From contig JADNYJ010000011.1 in assembly GCA_015501075.1 (NCBI GenBank), forward strand, positions 186,001 to 250,000: a stretch of 64,000 nucleotides of DNA, written 5' to 3'. The notes below the pieces were generated by a model. The model did not search any database. It was not told where the DNA came from and saw only the letters and a list, made by a program, of their open reading frames with translations. Position numbers and translations under genes: made by a program. Below, piece after piece: positions 20,961 to 32,970 of this stretch (its first letter is position 1; every line of letters starts with the position of its first letter). The DNA comes from Gymnopilus junonius. Its lineage: Eukaryota; Basidiomycota; Agaricomycetes; Agaricales; Galerinaceae.

Positions 20961-23305
20961 ATGGATCAAACCTCTAAAATATCAGACGAAAATACGCACT
21001 TACTGTCTGACCGCTTAGAAGGAGCTTCCTCAAGAGATAATAGTGATTACGGAGGTGCGCCTCTCGAACGAGAGGCCGTCCAAAGGGATGACGAAGACGG
21101 TACGTGTGCTTCGGCTTAATTTTACTTATTCTTATCCAACTGGAAGGGAATTTTGGAGAGTCATACGACAATGTGCCGAAAAGCAAGAGACAACTGGGTG
21201 AGGTCAGCCAACTTTCTTGTAAAATTCACACTTAACAATCAGTTTGATATCGACATGTATTTGTAGGATCATTCAGCGTGACTTTTCTGATTTTCAACCG
21301 TATTATTGGAACGGGGTTTGTTCGTTTTCTGCACCTGTGAACAGTTTATCCAACTACTGCTGCATTCTCAGGATATATGCTACCCCTAGCAATATTTTGC
21401 GATCTGCAGGGAGTGTTGGAGTTGCCTTAATAATGTGGCTTGTGGGATCGTGCATTGCGGCGTGTGGAACTGCCGTATATGTAGAACTTGGAACGGTACT
21501 TTATTCCCCTCTTTCTGCTTCCTTTTTTTTACGTTGAATTAGGGCCTCCCTAGGAGCGGGGGGGAGAAAAACTACCTAGAGTTTATCTATCGAAGGCCAA
21601 AATTCCTAGCGACGTGCACATATATATTCTATACCCTCATCATGGCGAGCATTTCTTTTATCGAAATCTCTGTTCAATCTAACCATGGCCGTCATCTTCA
21701 GGGGACAGCCACTGCCAATAGCGTAGTCTTCAGCGAATGTACGGCCAGTCATATTATTCTACAGGCCTTGTGGCTAACTTTCATAGACTTCCTCCACGCT
21801 TTATCTTTGGAACCAACCTGGTTCAAGTCGCGTCTCGTCGCGTTCACTTGCTTGACTTTTATCTGTTTAATCCATGGCACCCAGCTGAAATGGGGTCTTC
21901 GCTTGCAGAACGCGCTTGGCTTGTCAAAACTCGTCATCCTCGCCCTTATTGCGTTATCCGGACTCCTTTCGCTCGCAGGCGTCAAGGGCTTACAAGTTCG
22001 GAAGGATTACGAGCAACCTGATAACTTCAAATGGGATAAGTTCTGGGAAGGCTCAGGAACTGGTGCAAATGCTTTCGTCAGCGGACTTTACAATATCATT
22101 TGGTAAGAATTGTAACCAGGCGATTGGTTATTAGTTAATGGCTGTCCAATCTAGGTCTTACATTGGCTATGCAAATGCTAACTACGCCCTGTCTGAAGTC
22201 CGTGATCCAGTTCGCACCATCAAGCGTGCGGCTCCCTTAGCTATGATCTCCGTAACCTCGGTCTATATTTTCATTAATATCGCATATTTTGCGGTTGTAT
22301 CGAAGACTGATATCCTCGAAAGCAAACGAATTGTTGCGTCTGTGCCGATTAATTTTCAATGTAAATTTCAGGCTAACATCCCACTGCAGTGCGCTATACT
22401 TCAGGAATTTGTTTGGTCCAACGACTGAAAAGGTTGGTCTGTTTGCAATCAATGCGTAAATCAACGCCCCCTCACAGATTTACGATAGGCACTAAGTGCA
22501 TTCATAGCCTTGTCCACTCTGGGAAACCTCCTTGGTGGACAGTTTGCTCAAGGGCGAGGTACTGGCATCAATTTTCGAAATTTATACTGTACGACTAATT
22601 CACTATCTTTAGTGATTCAAGAGCTGGGTCGAGAGGGCATTGTGCCCTATGCTTTTTTCGTCGCAAGCAACAAGCCTTTCGACGCCCCTCTAGCGGGCCT
22701 TTTCACGCAGTATCTCGTCTCCTGCACCTTTCTGTTTACCGTCCCACCTGGCGACGCTTATCTCTTCCTTATCAGCCGTAAGTCCGACAATCCTTTTCTC
22801 CGGAACCCTACTTCGTACACCCTAATTCAATGTAACCTGCAGTATCATCATACGCGTTATCGTTGATTAACACCTTGGTATCCTTCGGCTTACTTCTTCT
22901 GTACACGCGCTGGTATCGGAGCTGGAAATGGGACCCTCCATTCCACGCTCCAAAAGCAATCATTGTCCTCTTCTTTCTTTCAAATCTTTTCTTAGTCACC
23001 GTCCCTTTCTTCCCTCCTGCCCCCGGCTCCAAGACGTATGACAAGCTTCCTTATTGGGTACGACGATGTCTTCTGCATTCCTTTTGATATGCTATTGAGT
23101 AATCAACGTTTCCTTTCGTTAGGCACACTCGGCAGGCGGCCTGGCCCTTTCCTTGGCCGGAGCCTTGTATTGGTACATATGGAGCGTGTGGCTCCCGAAG
23201 AAGAAGGGATATCGTCTGGAACGCCGCTGGGTTCTTCAGGATGATGGCGTCCCACGTTATGCCTTTTATAGAGTGCCTGTTGGTGTATCAGCACGTACAG
23301 AGTGA
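20961..23305 (+). CDS. Amino-acid permease, LAT/MUP1-like (APC superfamily)
   Basis: About 10 exons, starting MDQTSKISDENTHLL. The hydrophilic N-terminus is followed by the APC signature FLIFNRIIGTGIYATPS in TM1, MWLVGSCIAACGTAVYVELG, then LPRSGGEKNYLEF, which is diagnostic of the fungal methionine-permease and L-type transporter group. Further segments are SYIGYANANYALSEVRDPVRTIKRAAPLA (split here by spaces: SYIGYANANYALSEV, RDPVRTIKRAAPLA), GNLLGGQF, VIQELGREGIVPY and the last helices ending SVWLPKKKGY. About 12 membrane helices are expected, consistent with proton-coupled import of neutral or sulphur amino acids at the plasma membrane. Length, near 540 residues, is normal. No frame breaks found. 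Substrate cannot be read from sequence alone. Confidence 0.85.
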
Positions 23306-24161
23306 ATCTGAAGGTTTATTTGGGTCCCTCATATTCGGCAATCGAGTTTTTCTGGTTGCATTTTAAAATGACTTCTGATGTATTTTTGTGCGTCCTTCAG
23401 CTATCGTGTTTTCCTCTTATCTCTTTCCAAATATAAATCAGTGACAGATTGCATCTTCAACGTATTTCGTTCTGCTTAGGACAAAACATCATGCTTCGTT
23501 TAATCTTCTGCAGCACCTGATTTCGAACTTCCGAGTGTATGCCGTGTCTCAGCGATATTCCCTGACTATGATTAGGGCGTAGAAATTTAAGGTTAATGAA
23601 CCCATGGACTTTCGAAGGTAGACATTTCGATCACACTCTGTGTAGTGGCCTGGACCGTTCTCTTAACTATGACTCATCTTTCTCTAACATAAAAATCTGT
23701 GTGTTATCTCCAGGGTCCTTTATTAATCCTCACAGTGGCGCAAATCCCACCGTCAATTAGAACACATCAAGTCGCAGTCAAATATAAACAAACCATCGGG
23801 GATCATTGTCACTCATCCAATGCCCTTTACATATACACGTCTGGTCGTCGAGAATTTGAATGGCTCATTGCTATAGAGTCACATAAATCTTCCGACGGCG
23901 CCTAAGGTTAAATGGGTTCGGTAGAGTCGTGGAATGCACGATGTTCTCCGTTTCTACCATTCAGTTTGACAGGAGGCGCGGATCTTCCCGAAACCGAAAG
24001 CATTTGAATTGCTTACCAGGCACAGAGACCCACAACAACCAGACCCTGCTTTACATGTTATTACGGATGGGTGAAGTGGCAGCCTTCTTCCAACGCTTGC
24101 GCCTTTCCTTCGCTTTCCCTGCCTTTCTACCATCCTTCTTGAAGTCTGGACTTCTGCAAGG
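23306..24161. other. Intergenic, no gene seen
   Basis: Separates the permease and the DUF6533 gene, both on the plus strand. ORFs at 23699-23905 and 23929-24180 have no motif support. Confidence 0.4.
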
Positions 24162-25851
24162 ATGGATCAAGATACAATAGCCAGTTGGACTATAGCTGTT
24201 TGTGGACAACGTAGTCGAGGTGAGTCCAACAGCTTTCGAATCTTTCGACTAGATAGTGGTTAATGTGCTGCTTCCTTTTCTAGTGCAAGGTTTAGTACTA
24301 CTAATATGGGATACTTGTACGTACCGAAAAGAACGTTTGCCACTTGGATCTGAACCAATTCCAGTGCTGACCGTCGATGACGAGGTAAGCCTCAATTAGC
24401 CCGAGCTAGAAATGGATCTAAAATTCGTTTCACTGCATTAGAGTCGACTGTTCTGGGTATGCCTACCATCTCAGAACAATTTACCTGCTATACTCACGTT
24501 CAATGATACGCAGCGTCGACCCATCACATTTCCAACGTGCCTTTTTCTCTGGGTGAGCAATTCTATGGTATAGACATGCCGCATAATGCTTTATTAACGT
24601 GCATCCATTCTAGACGCGGTACGCGAGTATACTAATACATGCGTGAGCTTTTTGTCCTCGGTTTTGATTTATAGGCCAAACTACGGACTTTTCTTGGGAT
24701 TCAGCATTGGAACGTTCGGTACTTGTTCCCACTCACTCCATAAAGAGGGTCTAACACTGTATTGAAGCAAACGCTTGGCCTCGCTTATCTGACGAGGTAA
24801 GACACAGCCCTCTCGCGACGTGTGTTGAAACAACTAATACTTGCCTTAGATGTGCGTCATTTATATACTAATACCTCGAATTCGAGCTAATAAAAGTGAA
24901 ACAGTTGTATGGCAGATTCTATTTCAAGCGATGCCTGGGTTTGTTAATCACTCCTTCAGGCATAATCTGGCTGGCCCTTCAAGGATGGATCTGCCTATCA
25001 ATTATAATTTCGATAGAAAGTAACTATCGTCATCTAATATCGTCTTTCCTGCATGGTTTCAGCTCTCCATTATCCAGTCATTCTGCAGTTGCGTGTTTAT
25101 GCACTGTTCAATCGCACTCGGAAAATCTCCATATTACTATGGGCCACTTCCCTTACCCAAGTGGTGTTTATTACCGTCTCGGGTGTGATTTCATCAAAGG
25201 ATGCAACTAGTACGTCTGATGAATATTTCACCATACACCTCTTGACGCCTTTCCTAGTCACTTCTGAGAGGAATGGAAATCTTCAACGATGCAAACTTGG
25301 AAACGTAACTGGGTTGTCAGTACTGTTCTGGGTAGGGCTGCTGATGTGAGTGGCTGTTTTTAAACCTCGAATACTGTAAATAATTGATTCCATGAAGACT
25401 GGAGTTAGTTGTATTCGTATTGGGGCTCTTTAAGGCCGTCGAATACTATCAATCGCCTTCTCGACCTGGCGAACAATTGCATTTCGTTCTTCTAAGAGAC
25501 TCCATGATGTACACGTTGATGTGAGTCTCTTTAGACACATATCGTCCAATGGCATGCTCATCCCTGTTGCAGGATCGCCATCATATACGGAGTAAATATA
25601 CATTGTTGGCTGGTGTACTTGGTTCGTAGTCAATAAGGGTCTGAAAAACTATACTAATCCTTTAGAACTAGCCGAACGCATTGGATGCTTCCAGCGGTTT
25701 GGTCATCGCCATTCCGTCTACAATGGCATGTCGAATGATGATTAATGTCAGGAAGGTTCATGTTCAATCTACCGGTAACTTCGGCGAAGTGAGGATGAGC
25801 ATACCCAGATCGTTTCCCGACAATGATCGACTTTCTTCTCCACTTTACTAA
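24162..25851 (+). CDS. DUF6533-type seven-helix membrane protein
   Basis: A gene with many short exons (nine or more), starting MDQDTIASWTIAVCGQRSR. Splicing gives LVLLIWDTCTYRKE, then WRRPITFPTCLFLWTRYAS, HAPNYGLFLGFSIG, LQGWICLSIIISIES, LQLRVYALFNRTRKI, a later VGLLMLELVVFVLGLFK and a C-terminal PSTMACRMMINVRKVHV. The pattern WDTLLT, LFL-x-RY, LR-x-YALY-N-R and final CRMxLNxR is that of the Agaricomycete DUF6533 family, a large group of predicted seven-helix proteins of unknown function, receptor-like in topology. The C-terminal frame was chosen because it keeps the CRMMINVR signature; the alternative frame ends earlier at 25745. Exon boundaries of the small exons between 24,430 and 24,900 are approximate. 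Confidence 0.6.
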
Positions 25852-26000
25852 TAGCGATATATAAATGGGGCCTATCGAAATACCTTGCATGGTCAGAGTA
25901 GCAAATACGAGACTTAATTTATCATTATACAATAGTACAATCTGGAAGATCGTGTCGTTGCCATAAAGGCTAGAATTACAAAAAAAGACAATTTACGTAC

Positions 26001-27418
26001 TCAGTTGGCTACCTTAGCCGCAAGTAACACTCGCGCTTCAGCACCTTGTTCCGGTGTAGAAAGTACAAAATCCCTTTGAATGTTGCATGCGGTTTTGCTT
26101 CCTTAAATCCTCGCGATTTGGTCAGGGAAGTATCATTCACGATCTCGGGTTTCTAGCCAATTGTAAATCAGTAAATCAGGGCTATAAACTACAAAGCAAA
26201 CTTACCACAATCAATGATGATTTCACGCCAAACACGGCATCCGATGTAAGATATGGGTCACCATCAAAGTACAATGCTGTCGTCAGTTTTTCGTATCCTG
26301 GTGCCTTTAAGACATTCCGTGAGCTCAGCTGGATACGGAAATGGTGAGGAAATTTAACCTGGATTTGAACATGCAAATGGGCAGGGCGGAAACATGCCTC
26401 CCAAGCGCAGTAACCATCTTTCCTACAGGACCATCACTTGGAATGGGATAGGACACTGGTCTAGAGTAGATTTAAACATCATAAAACGATCGGATAGCTT
26501 GCTAACATGGGACTCACAACACAGCTCGGTATGAAAATGACCCATCTTCGGCTGTCCGCAATCTACCTCGACAATCTGGCCCCTCGCGATTGTCATATTG
26601 GGTGTCATATAATCCATGCCCATCTGTCTCCCAGGTGTCGATAATTGCATTTGGGATTGGCTTTCCTTGTAAATCTTTACTTGGCCTTCGACAAACAGGT
26701 AATCGCCTTTGCCTTCGGATGCAATGGAATCACCGGGTTTAACTGGCAATAGAGGTAAGTCTAGGCAAAAGAAGGTGGAGGAATCGAAAGTACTGTCATG
26801 AGCGTCTTCGGTGAAGAACGGACCAAGAACCGAAGACTCAGTTGCTCCAGGCGGCTTTGCATTATTCAGAGAGTCGACAAGAGAAGAAACTCCTAGACTG
26901 TCTGAGAGTAGGATGAATTCTGTATACACATGTTGAGATCAGCATTTAAAAAAGGCTTCAATCTGATTTCGCAACCTTGACGAAGGTCGGTGCACATTTT
27001 CCCCGTTTCAGTAAGGAAAGTTATAGCCGACCTGGAAAGAAAAATTCTTGTCAAGGAATGAAGAAGTAGATGAGAAACACCTACATCCACTCGTCACTGG
27101 TCAGTGAAGTTTCTCGTACGAAGTCATGGAGGTGGCTGATCTAGAGAAGATCGCGTTAGTTAATCCGGTCTGAACGACAAAACTCGATTTTGGAGGCCTA
27201 CCAAACTTTGGAACACAAATTTCATACGTTCATCCTTGCCTGTTACAAGAATTTAATAAGTAGTCTTGTCCTACAAGCCTATGAAACCTACAATTTGCGT
27301 TCATAGCTAGTACATTCTGAGTGATCGACCCAGCAGTCATGTTCATGTTCTGTGGAAGCTGGGCAAGGTCAATACCATGATCCTTGGCCTTTTCGGCTGC
27401 GTTAACAATGGACTCCAT
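26001..27418 (-). pseudogene. Intradiol ring-cleavage dioxygenase, frame broken three times
   Basis: Related to catechol and hydroxyquinol 1,2-dioxygenases, which open aromatic rings with a non-haem Fe(III). The N-terminal helical region (SDEWMSAITFLTETGKMC) precedes SSVLGPFFTEDAH. The iron ligands are visible: Tyr in GLYDTQYDN, Tyr in YPIPSDGPVG, and His-x-His in FRPAHLHVQI, followed by ALYFDGDPYLTSDAVFG. No signal peptide, so likely intracellular. Three single-base frame breaks interrupt it, near 26,675, 26,392 and 26,075. Each is repaired on paper by lengthening a short homopolymer by one base. It may therefore be a functional gene with assembly errors rather than a true pseudogene. Starts MESIVNAAEKAKD; introns are otherwise canonical. 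Confidence 0.75.
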
Positions 27419-27865
27419 GGTATAGTTCAGATGCTAGGCAGAGGATCGTAGTGATAGTTCGTGGAAGAGAAGATGTCCTGGGTGGAGCTGCATTCTGTTG
27501 CGATTAGGAAGCAAGTGAGAGTCATGAGACTGGGTCCGGCTCATGATAAACATGGGGCGTGAGATGGGAAGTGCAATTTTTGGTATCCTTGTTCATAGAC
27601 TATCGAGGAAATGTGTAATCTGGTGAGAGGGAAATATCCTAAATTGTGACCACAGACTGGGAAAAAAATAGGGGTAATGATCCGCCGACATTGCATCTTA
27701 TCTTATCTTTTGTTCGTCAATGCATTTTCAACGTTCAGATGGTCGCGATACATGATTGGGTATGAAAGGATGCTACAGGAGCCGAGAGCGAGGGAGCCCT
27801 CGAGGAATATTTTCACATACAAAAAGGAAGAAAAATGAAGAAAAGAGCCGATGCCCAAACGAGCA
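27419..27865. other. Intergenic, no gene seen
   Basis: Promoter side of the dioxygenase and 3' flank of DUF7330 protein B. Confidence 0.4.
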
Positions 27866-28801
27866 TCAAAATCGGAATAACCTCTCAAAGAATCCCTGAG
27901 ACTTTCCACTCGGACCTTGCGCACCTGCCTCATCCTCAAAGAAGACTTTGACCTGCCCATTTGACGACCCCGCGTTCAACTCGTCCCCCACCCATTCGGT
28001 ATCTCCTTCCCATTTCGAGGCATCAAAGTGACCCAAGAAACTGCGATGCACGCCACTTATATCTGAGATAGGCACGACGAGCGACTGCACCGCTTCCGAG
28101 AAACGCGGGACACCGTTCCTCGTAGTCATGTTGATGACACCCTCGAAAGAGCGGGGAAGGTATACATTCACGTTACCATTGGTGGTGGTGCACGAGATGT
28201 GGAGAGGGAGGCGGGTTTCGTTTGGGTGGGATTGCAAGTCGTGCTGGTGGAAATTGTTGTTAGTCCGATATGAAATCTAATAAGCAGAATGAAACTGACA
28301 ATTTTGGCGGTGACATTTCCATTCCAACTTTTCGCAAGGATAGATATATGCTGTCGGTGTTTCACAATCGCAGTAGGTTCGTCTCGCAGAGGAAGAGTAT
28401 AAACGTCGCCATGCACATTGCCATTCTTTGACTCCAGAATTAAATTCTTCCTAGCATCTTCGGTTTCTCCGCTCGAAAGGGGTGGTAACAAGGCAGAGGG
28501 AATCACAAGGCTGGGATCAAGCACCCATACCCCTTTCACTCCCCCGTTCGCCCTCGATACATGAATATAATTGGAGGGTTTGACATCTGGGATATATCGG
28601 ACAACAGTCTGTGTCTCTGAGCTTGATGCCACATCCTGGACGGGATCTGAGTAAATCGGTGGAGGGTCATCCTATAATGAAGTGATAAATAAGGGTGCTC
28701 TTTTGTTACAGTAAGGCCTCAGGCTATTGGTGCACCTCTTTCTGTACCTCTGCCCTTGCCTCTAACTCTTTGCGTTGTTGCTCGTCGGAGGTTAAAATCA
28801 T
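27866..28801 (-). CDS. DUF7330-type protein B
   Basis: Three exons in the same layout as the gene at 13,623-14,519: a short charged helix (MILTSDEQQRKELEARAEV), a PPPIYSD linker, then NYIHVSRANGGVKG, VLDPSLVIPSALLPPL, GETEDARKNLILES, NGNVHGDV, NGNVTAKI, and in exon 3 NGNVNVYLPRSFEGVI, FLGHFD, WVGDELNA and a basic-aromatic tail FFERLFRF. Both proteins share the intron phase after TAKI and the ending. Function unknown. The gene is in opposite orientation about 13 kb from its paralogue. A possible non-coding or extra 5' exon lies near 28,885-28,935, ending in a GTAAGT donor. Confidence 0.75.
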
Positions 28802-29425
28802 AGTTAAGACCTGAGTAGAGAAAAATCGGGGAAATAGAGGGGTAAATGAAAGGTGCGAAGAAAGGAAATGAATCCCAGACTTACCTTTATAAACCTCTTG
28901 GCGTCATTTTTGCGCAGTCGATCATGCCTTAACTGCGGAGGTTAGTACTTGGCCCAATCGGTCCCATCTTTGGTATGGATGATCAAATGGTGGTCGGAAG
29001 TAAAGGGCCAAATGCCAGTTCTTCGTATAACCCGCAGCTGTGTTTGAGGACTCTGGACAGATGAGGGGCGAGAATGAGAGATCTAGAGGGGCGAGCCCAT
29101 CAAGCGGTGCGGGCCGACTATATCGGCGGCATCCCCATTTAGAACAGAAAAATCCTTTTCATTCAGGCCGTGTCACGATAAATCCTAATAAATCGAGCGC
29201 CTATCGATGCGGAGAAGATTACAATTCAGTAATCCAAGGGAAAAGTTACAGCGTGATAGGCCAAAATTCGGAAATCGTCCAGAAGTCAATTGCAACTCAT
29301 TTCCATCACGAACACATCCCCTTAAACGCGAAAACGACATTTTATTTCCGTAGTACAATTGAGAATTTAGTCCATGTTAATTGATAATTTACCGTCATAT
29401 ACAAAAGATCGATCTGTATCTCAAT
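28802..29425. other. Intergenic, no gene seen
   Basis: Lies between two minus-strand genes. Probably 5' UTR and promoter of DUF7330 protein B near 28,880-29,040. The ORF at 29040-29384 has no motif. Confidence 0.35.
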
Positions 29426-30714
29426 CTAGGCGAAGATGTGCAAAGCTCCGAGGTACTAATTGTTATGTATAAGCATTCTTCTCTCTGAGAGAAATGAGAT
29501 AATACTCACGTCAGGAGGGTTGTTGAACCTGATGTTCTGGTTCAAGGACGAGATTTGCTTGACCTCATCATCGGTAAGATCAAATGTGAAAGTATCCAAA
29601 TTTTCCTGGAGACGGTCAATGGTAGTACTCTTGGGAATGACGGCGAGTCCGCGGTGGGTAGACCAGCGTAGGAGGACCTGACCAGGTGTCTTGCCATATT
29701 TAGTGGCGAGGGCGGTAATGACAGGGTGTTGGAAGAGAGTCGGCGTGTTGAAGGCCTTGTCCCATTTGAGTTCGAGGAATGACTGGGGTCCAAATCTTTT
29801 TTACAGTTAAAACCCCTCCTGTTTTCAATGCCAATTAAAATAAAAGACGCACGAGGAGTAGGCAGTAATGGTAATGCCCTCGGATTTGGCGAATTGGACA
29901 AGGTCTTCTTGGACGAGATATGGATGAATCTCGACCTGAAGGATAGCTGGACGAATACGAGCGTAGCGGAGGAGATCCATAATCAGAGAGCCTTGGAAGT
30001 TCGAAATTCCGATAGACTTGGCGAGACCGATATCATAAATGTGTTCCAGGGCTTGCCAGGTCTCCTGGATGCTAGCCTTGCTCTGGACTACTTTGCCTTC
30101 CAGGTTGGTCCATCCGGATGGGTAACTGTCCTTGGGGTCAACGTATTGGAGGGCTACGGGGAAGTGAATGTAGAAAATGTCGAAGTAGCTGCGTCACGTT
30201 ATAAGAGTTCGATCGATGGGAAAGAAAGGTTTATTTTTACTTACTCGATGCCCCACCATTCTAATTGCTGGCGAACGATTGGCTCAACACGCTCCTTCTC
30301 GTGGAAGGTATTCCAGAGCTTGGAGACAATGACAAGGTCCTCGCGCTTCACGAGTCCTTCATCGATTGCGCGCTTGACACCCTGTCCGGCTTCCTTCTCA
30401 TTTCCGTAATCTAAGCGATGCAAGGCTCAATTTGGTCAAGTACAAGGATGGTAAAAACACTTACCGAAAGCACCATCGAAAAGCCTGTATCCGACTTTGA
30501 TAGCGTCGTAGACAGTCTGAGGGGCGTCCTCAGTGACTTTCCATAGACCGAGCCTGGAATTATTATCTGATCAGCCCATCTAATCTTGCCTCGATATTAC
30601 TCTTGCAATCATGATTCCCATGACACAGGAGGATTGGATTGCAGCCCTGAGTACGTACCCAATTTGTGGGATCTCGCGGCCGTTGTTGAGCTTGATAGTA
30701 GGAATATTGACCAT
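29426..30714 (-). CDS. Aldo-keto reductase, xylose reductase-like
   Basis: Exons join to about 320 residues from [19 protein letters not shown], the start typical of fungal NAD(P)H-dependent D-xylose reductases, which reduce xylose to xylitol. The catalytic tetrad is visible: Asp and Tyr in [15 protein letters not shown], Lys in [11 protein letters not shown], His in YIHFPVAL. Also [24 protein letters not shown], and the coenzyme-binding [15 protein letters not shown]. The C-terminus [18 protein letters not shown] is formed by a small last exon and matches the family ending. Cytosolic. It diverges from the amidase gene, with about 200 bases between their starts. No frame defects. Confidence 0.9.
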
Positions 30715-30916
30715 AGCGAATTAGGCTGCTTTTTACGAGGAAGGTAGGGATAAGAATGCGAACTGTTTTGCCAGCATGACGACCTCTTTAAGGGTGCTGT
30801 ACACGGATATCGGACCGCCGGAAAATTAGCGGGATGGGCGGGCCTTAGCCGATCAATCGATCGTGATCGGCACCTAAGGTCCACGCGATGCACATGCAGT
30901 GGGAATACGACCAGCA

Positions 30917-32970
30917 ATGCTCTTTCAGTGGCTCTCTCATCGTCGAGCTTGGTGAGTACATAGACTGCTTGCTAAATACATGTTCTGTCTTGTTAATTTT
31001 CAATGACTTTACGCCATCCATGCTAATACTCATGTTCCTTCTGTTCTAAACAAACCAGCAATGACAAGCAGGAAGAACGTCGGAAGAGGATCCAAGATTT
31101 ACCCCCTATCTTTCATGAACCGCTGAACGTAGGAGAGCAAGGCATCCTGGACACACCTGTCGGGACTCTTTCGGCGGCTATACGTGCTCATACTCTAGAC
31201 CCGGTGGATGTCTTGACGGCCTACGCGAAGAAAGCACTTCGAGCCCATGCAGAGACGAACTGCTTGACAGAGGTAATGATAGCTGCGGCCGTGGGATGGG
31301 CTAAGAACTGCAATAAGCAAGGGCCACTGGCGGGTGTTCCAGTAAGTCTAAAAGATGTAAGTGTATTTTTGCAGTTCTCTAGGAAGGCTAGAGCTGACTA
31401 GAGTTAACAGACCGTCGGCGTCAAAGGTTGGGACGGCTGCATAGGATATTCAGCCTGGGTGGGAAAGCCAGCTCAAAAGGATTCAGCTCTCGTCCGACTT
31501 CTCCGCGACGCTGGAGCAGTGCCGTTCGTCAAAACCAATGTTCCTATCACCCTTCTTTCTTTTGAATCCTCCAATGATGTCTTCGGCAGAACCACCAATC
31601 CACACAAAAGCTCGCACTCTCCTGGCGGTTCAACAGGAGGAGAAGCGGCCCTACTCGCCTATGGAGGGTCACGCATTGGTATTGGAACAGATGTAGCAGG
31701 TTCTGTGAGGGCCCCTGCCCACTACTCAGGGATATACACTATCAAGGCCTCTGTTGGTCGCTTTTTGAAGATGGGCAGCAGCACCAGTATGCCGGGTCAA
31801 GAAGGCGTAGCCCCTGTGTATTCTCCCATGGCGCGTACTTTGGATGACCTAGAGTATTTTTGGAAGGCCGTCATAGGCATGGAGCCTTGGAAATACGATC
31901 ACTCAGCAAGTACTCATTTATATCTACGGCGAACAAATATTAACTTGAGATGCAACCAGTGTCTACCAATTCCTTGGCGAACAGTTGATTTGTCGAAAAA
32001 GCCTTTGAAATGGGGAGTAATGTGGGATGACGGTTGGTACAACTCAATCTATACAAGAAAAAACAAGCTAACACTCATCCTGGCCAGGTGTTGTTCTTCC
32101 ATCCCCGGCCTGCCAGCGAGCTCTCGAAATCGTTGTTAACACTCTACGCAGAAATGGCCATGAAATCATTGCGATGTAAGCTTTAACCAACTTATCGAGA
32201 TTTACCTATTTACACGTACATTCTGCAGTAATCCACCAAGCCCCTACGGAGGTCTTAAACTGGGCGCAAGTCTCATCCTCGCAGATGGCGGAAAAACTTG
32301 CACAGCACCCATGAGAACATGGGTTGAGTCCAATGACGTGGGAATGGTCCAACCCTTGCGTATGCTTAACCTCCCTTCCTTCCTGCGGCGTCTCTATATC
32401 TTCTACGTGAGGTACATCAAAAGAGACGAAATATACGCTGGTATTCTGGATGGATGGTATGAGAAGAAGGTCGTGGAATTTTGGCCTTTGGTGGCGAAGA
32501 GGGAGGAATATAAGGGAAGGTGGTTTGATTTCTGGAAGGAAGAAAAGTTGGATTTCGTGCTTACTGTGCCTAATGCCCTCCCTGCTGTTCCACATGACGG
32601 AATGAAGAACGGGTTTTCTTCATGTGGCTATACATTTTTGTTCAACTTGGTGTGTGAACTGATTTTCTATATTTTACTGCTCACCTTTGATCAATAATGT
32701 GTATCTACCTAGCTCGATTACTCGGCAGGTGTACTTCCGATAACCCACGTCGATAGCTCTGCAGATCAGTTGGGTACCTTCAAGCCACGCAATGCCATAG
32801 AGCGATATGCATATTTGGACTACAATGCCAAGGATATGCATGGACTCCCTGTTGGCGTCCAGGTCGTGGGTCAAAGACTCGAAGAGGAAAAAGTTATGGA
32901 AGGCATGAAGATCATCAAAAGTTTGCTCAGACGTGAAGGATTGGATTACAAATTGTTGAATGGCGCATAA
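30917..32970 (+). CDS. Amidase-signature hydrolase
   Basis: Several exons to about 550-570 residues. The start MLFQWLSHRRAC is joined by a phase-2 intron to NDKQEERRKRIQDLP. The amidase-signature triad is readable: Lys in GVPVSLKDTVGV, the cis-Ser in SPGGSTGGEAALLA, and the nucleophile Ser in GIGTDVAGSVRAPA. Downstream are GVAPVYSPMARTLDDL, TVPNALPAVPHDG, YSAGVLPITHVD and the end GLPVGVQVVGQRLEEEKV. Such enzymes hydrolyse amides, including fatty-acid amides and acetamides. Fungal members of this length resemble general amidases. No signal peptide is evident. The start was chosen by splice phase; the short divergent interval to the reductase gene (about 200 bases) suggests a shared promoter. 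Confidence 0.85.
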
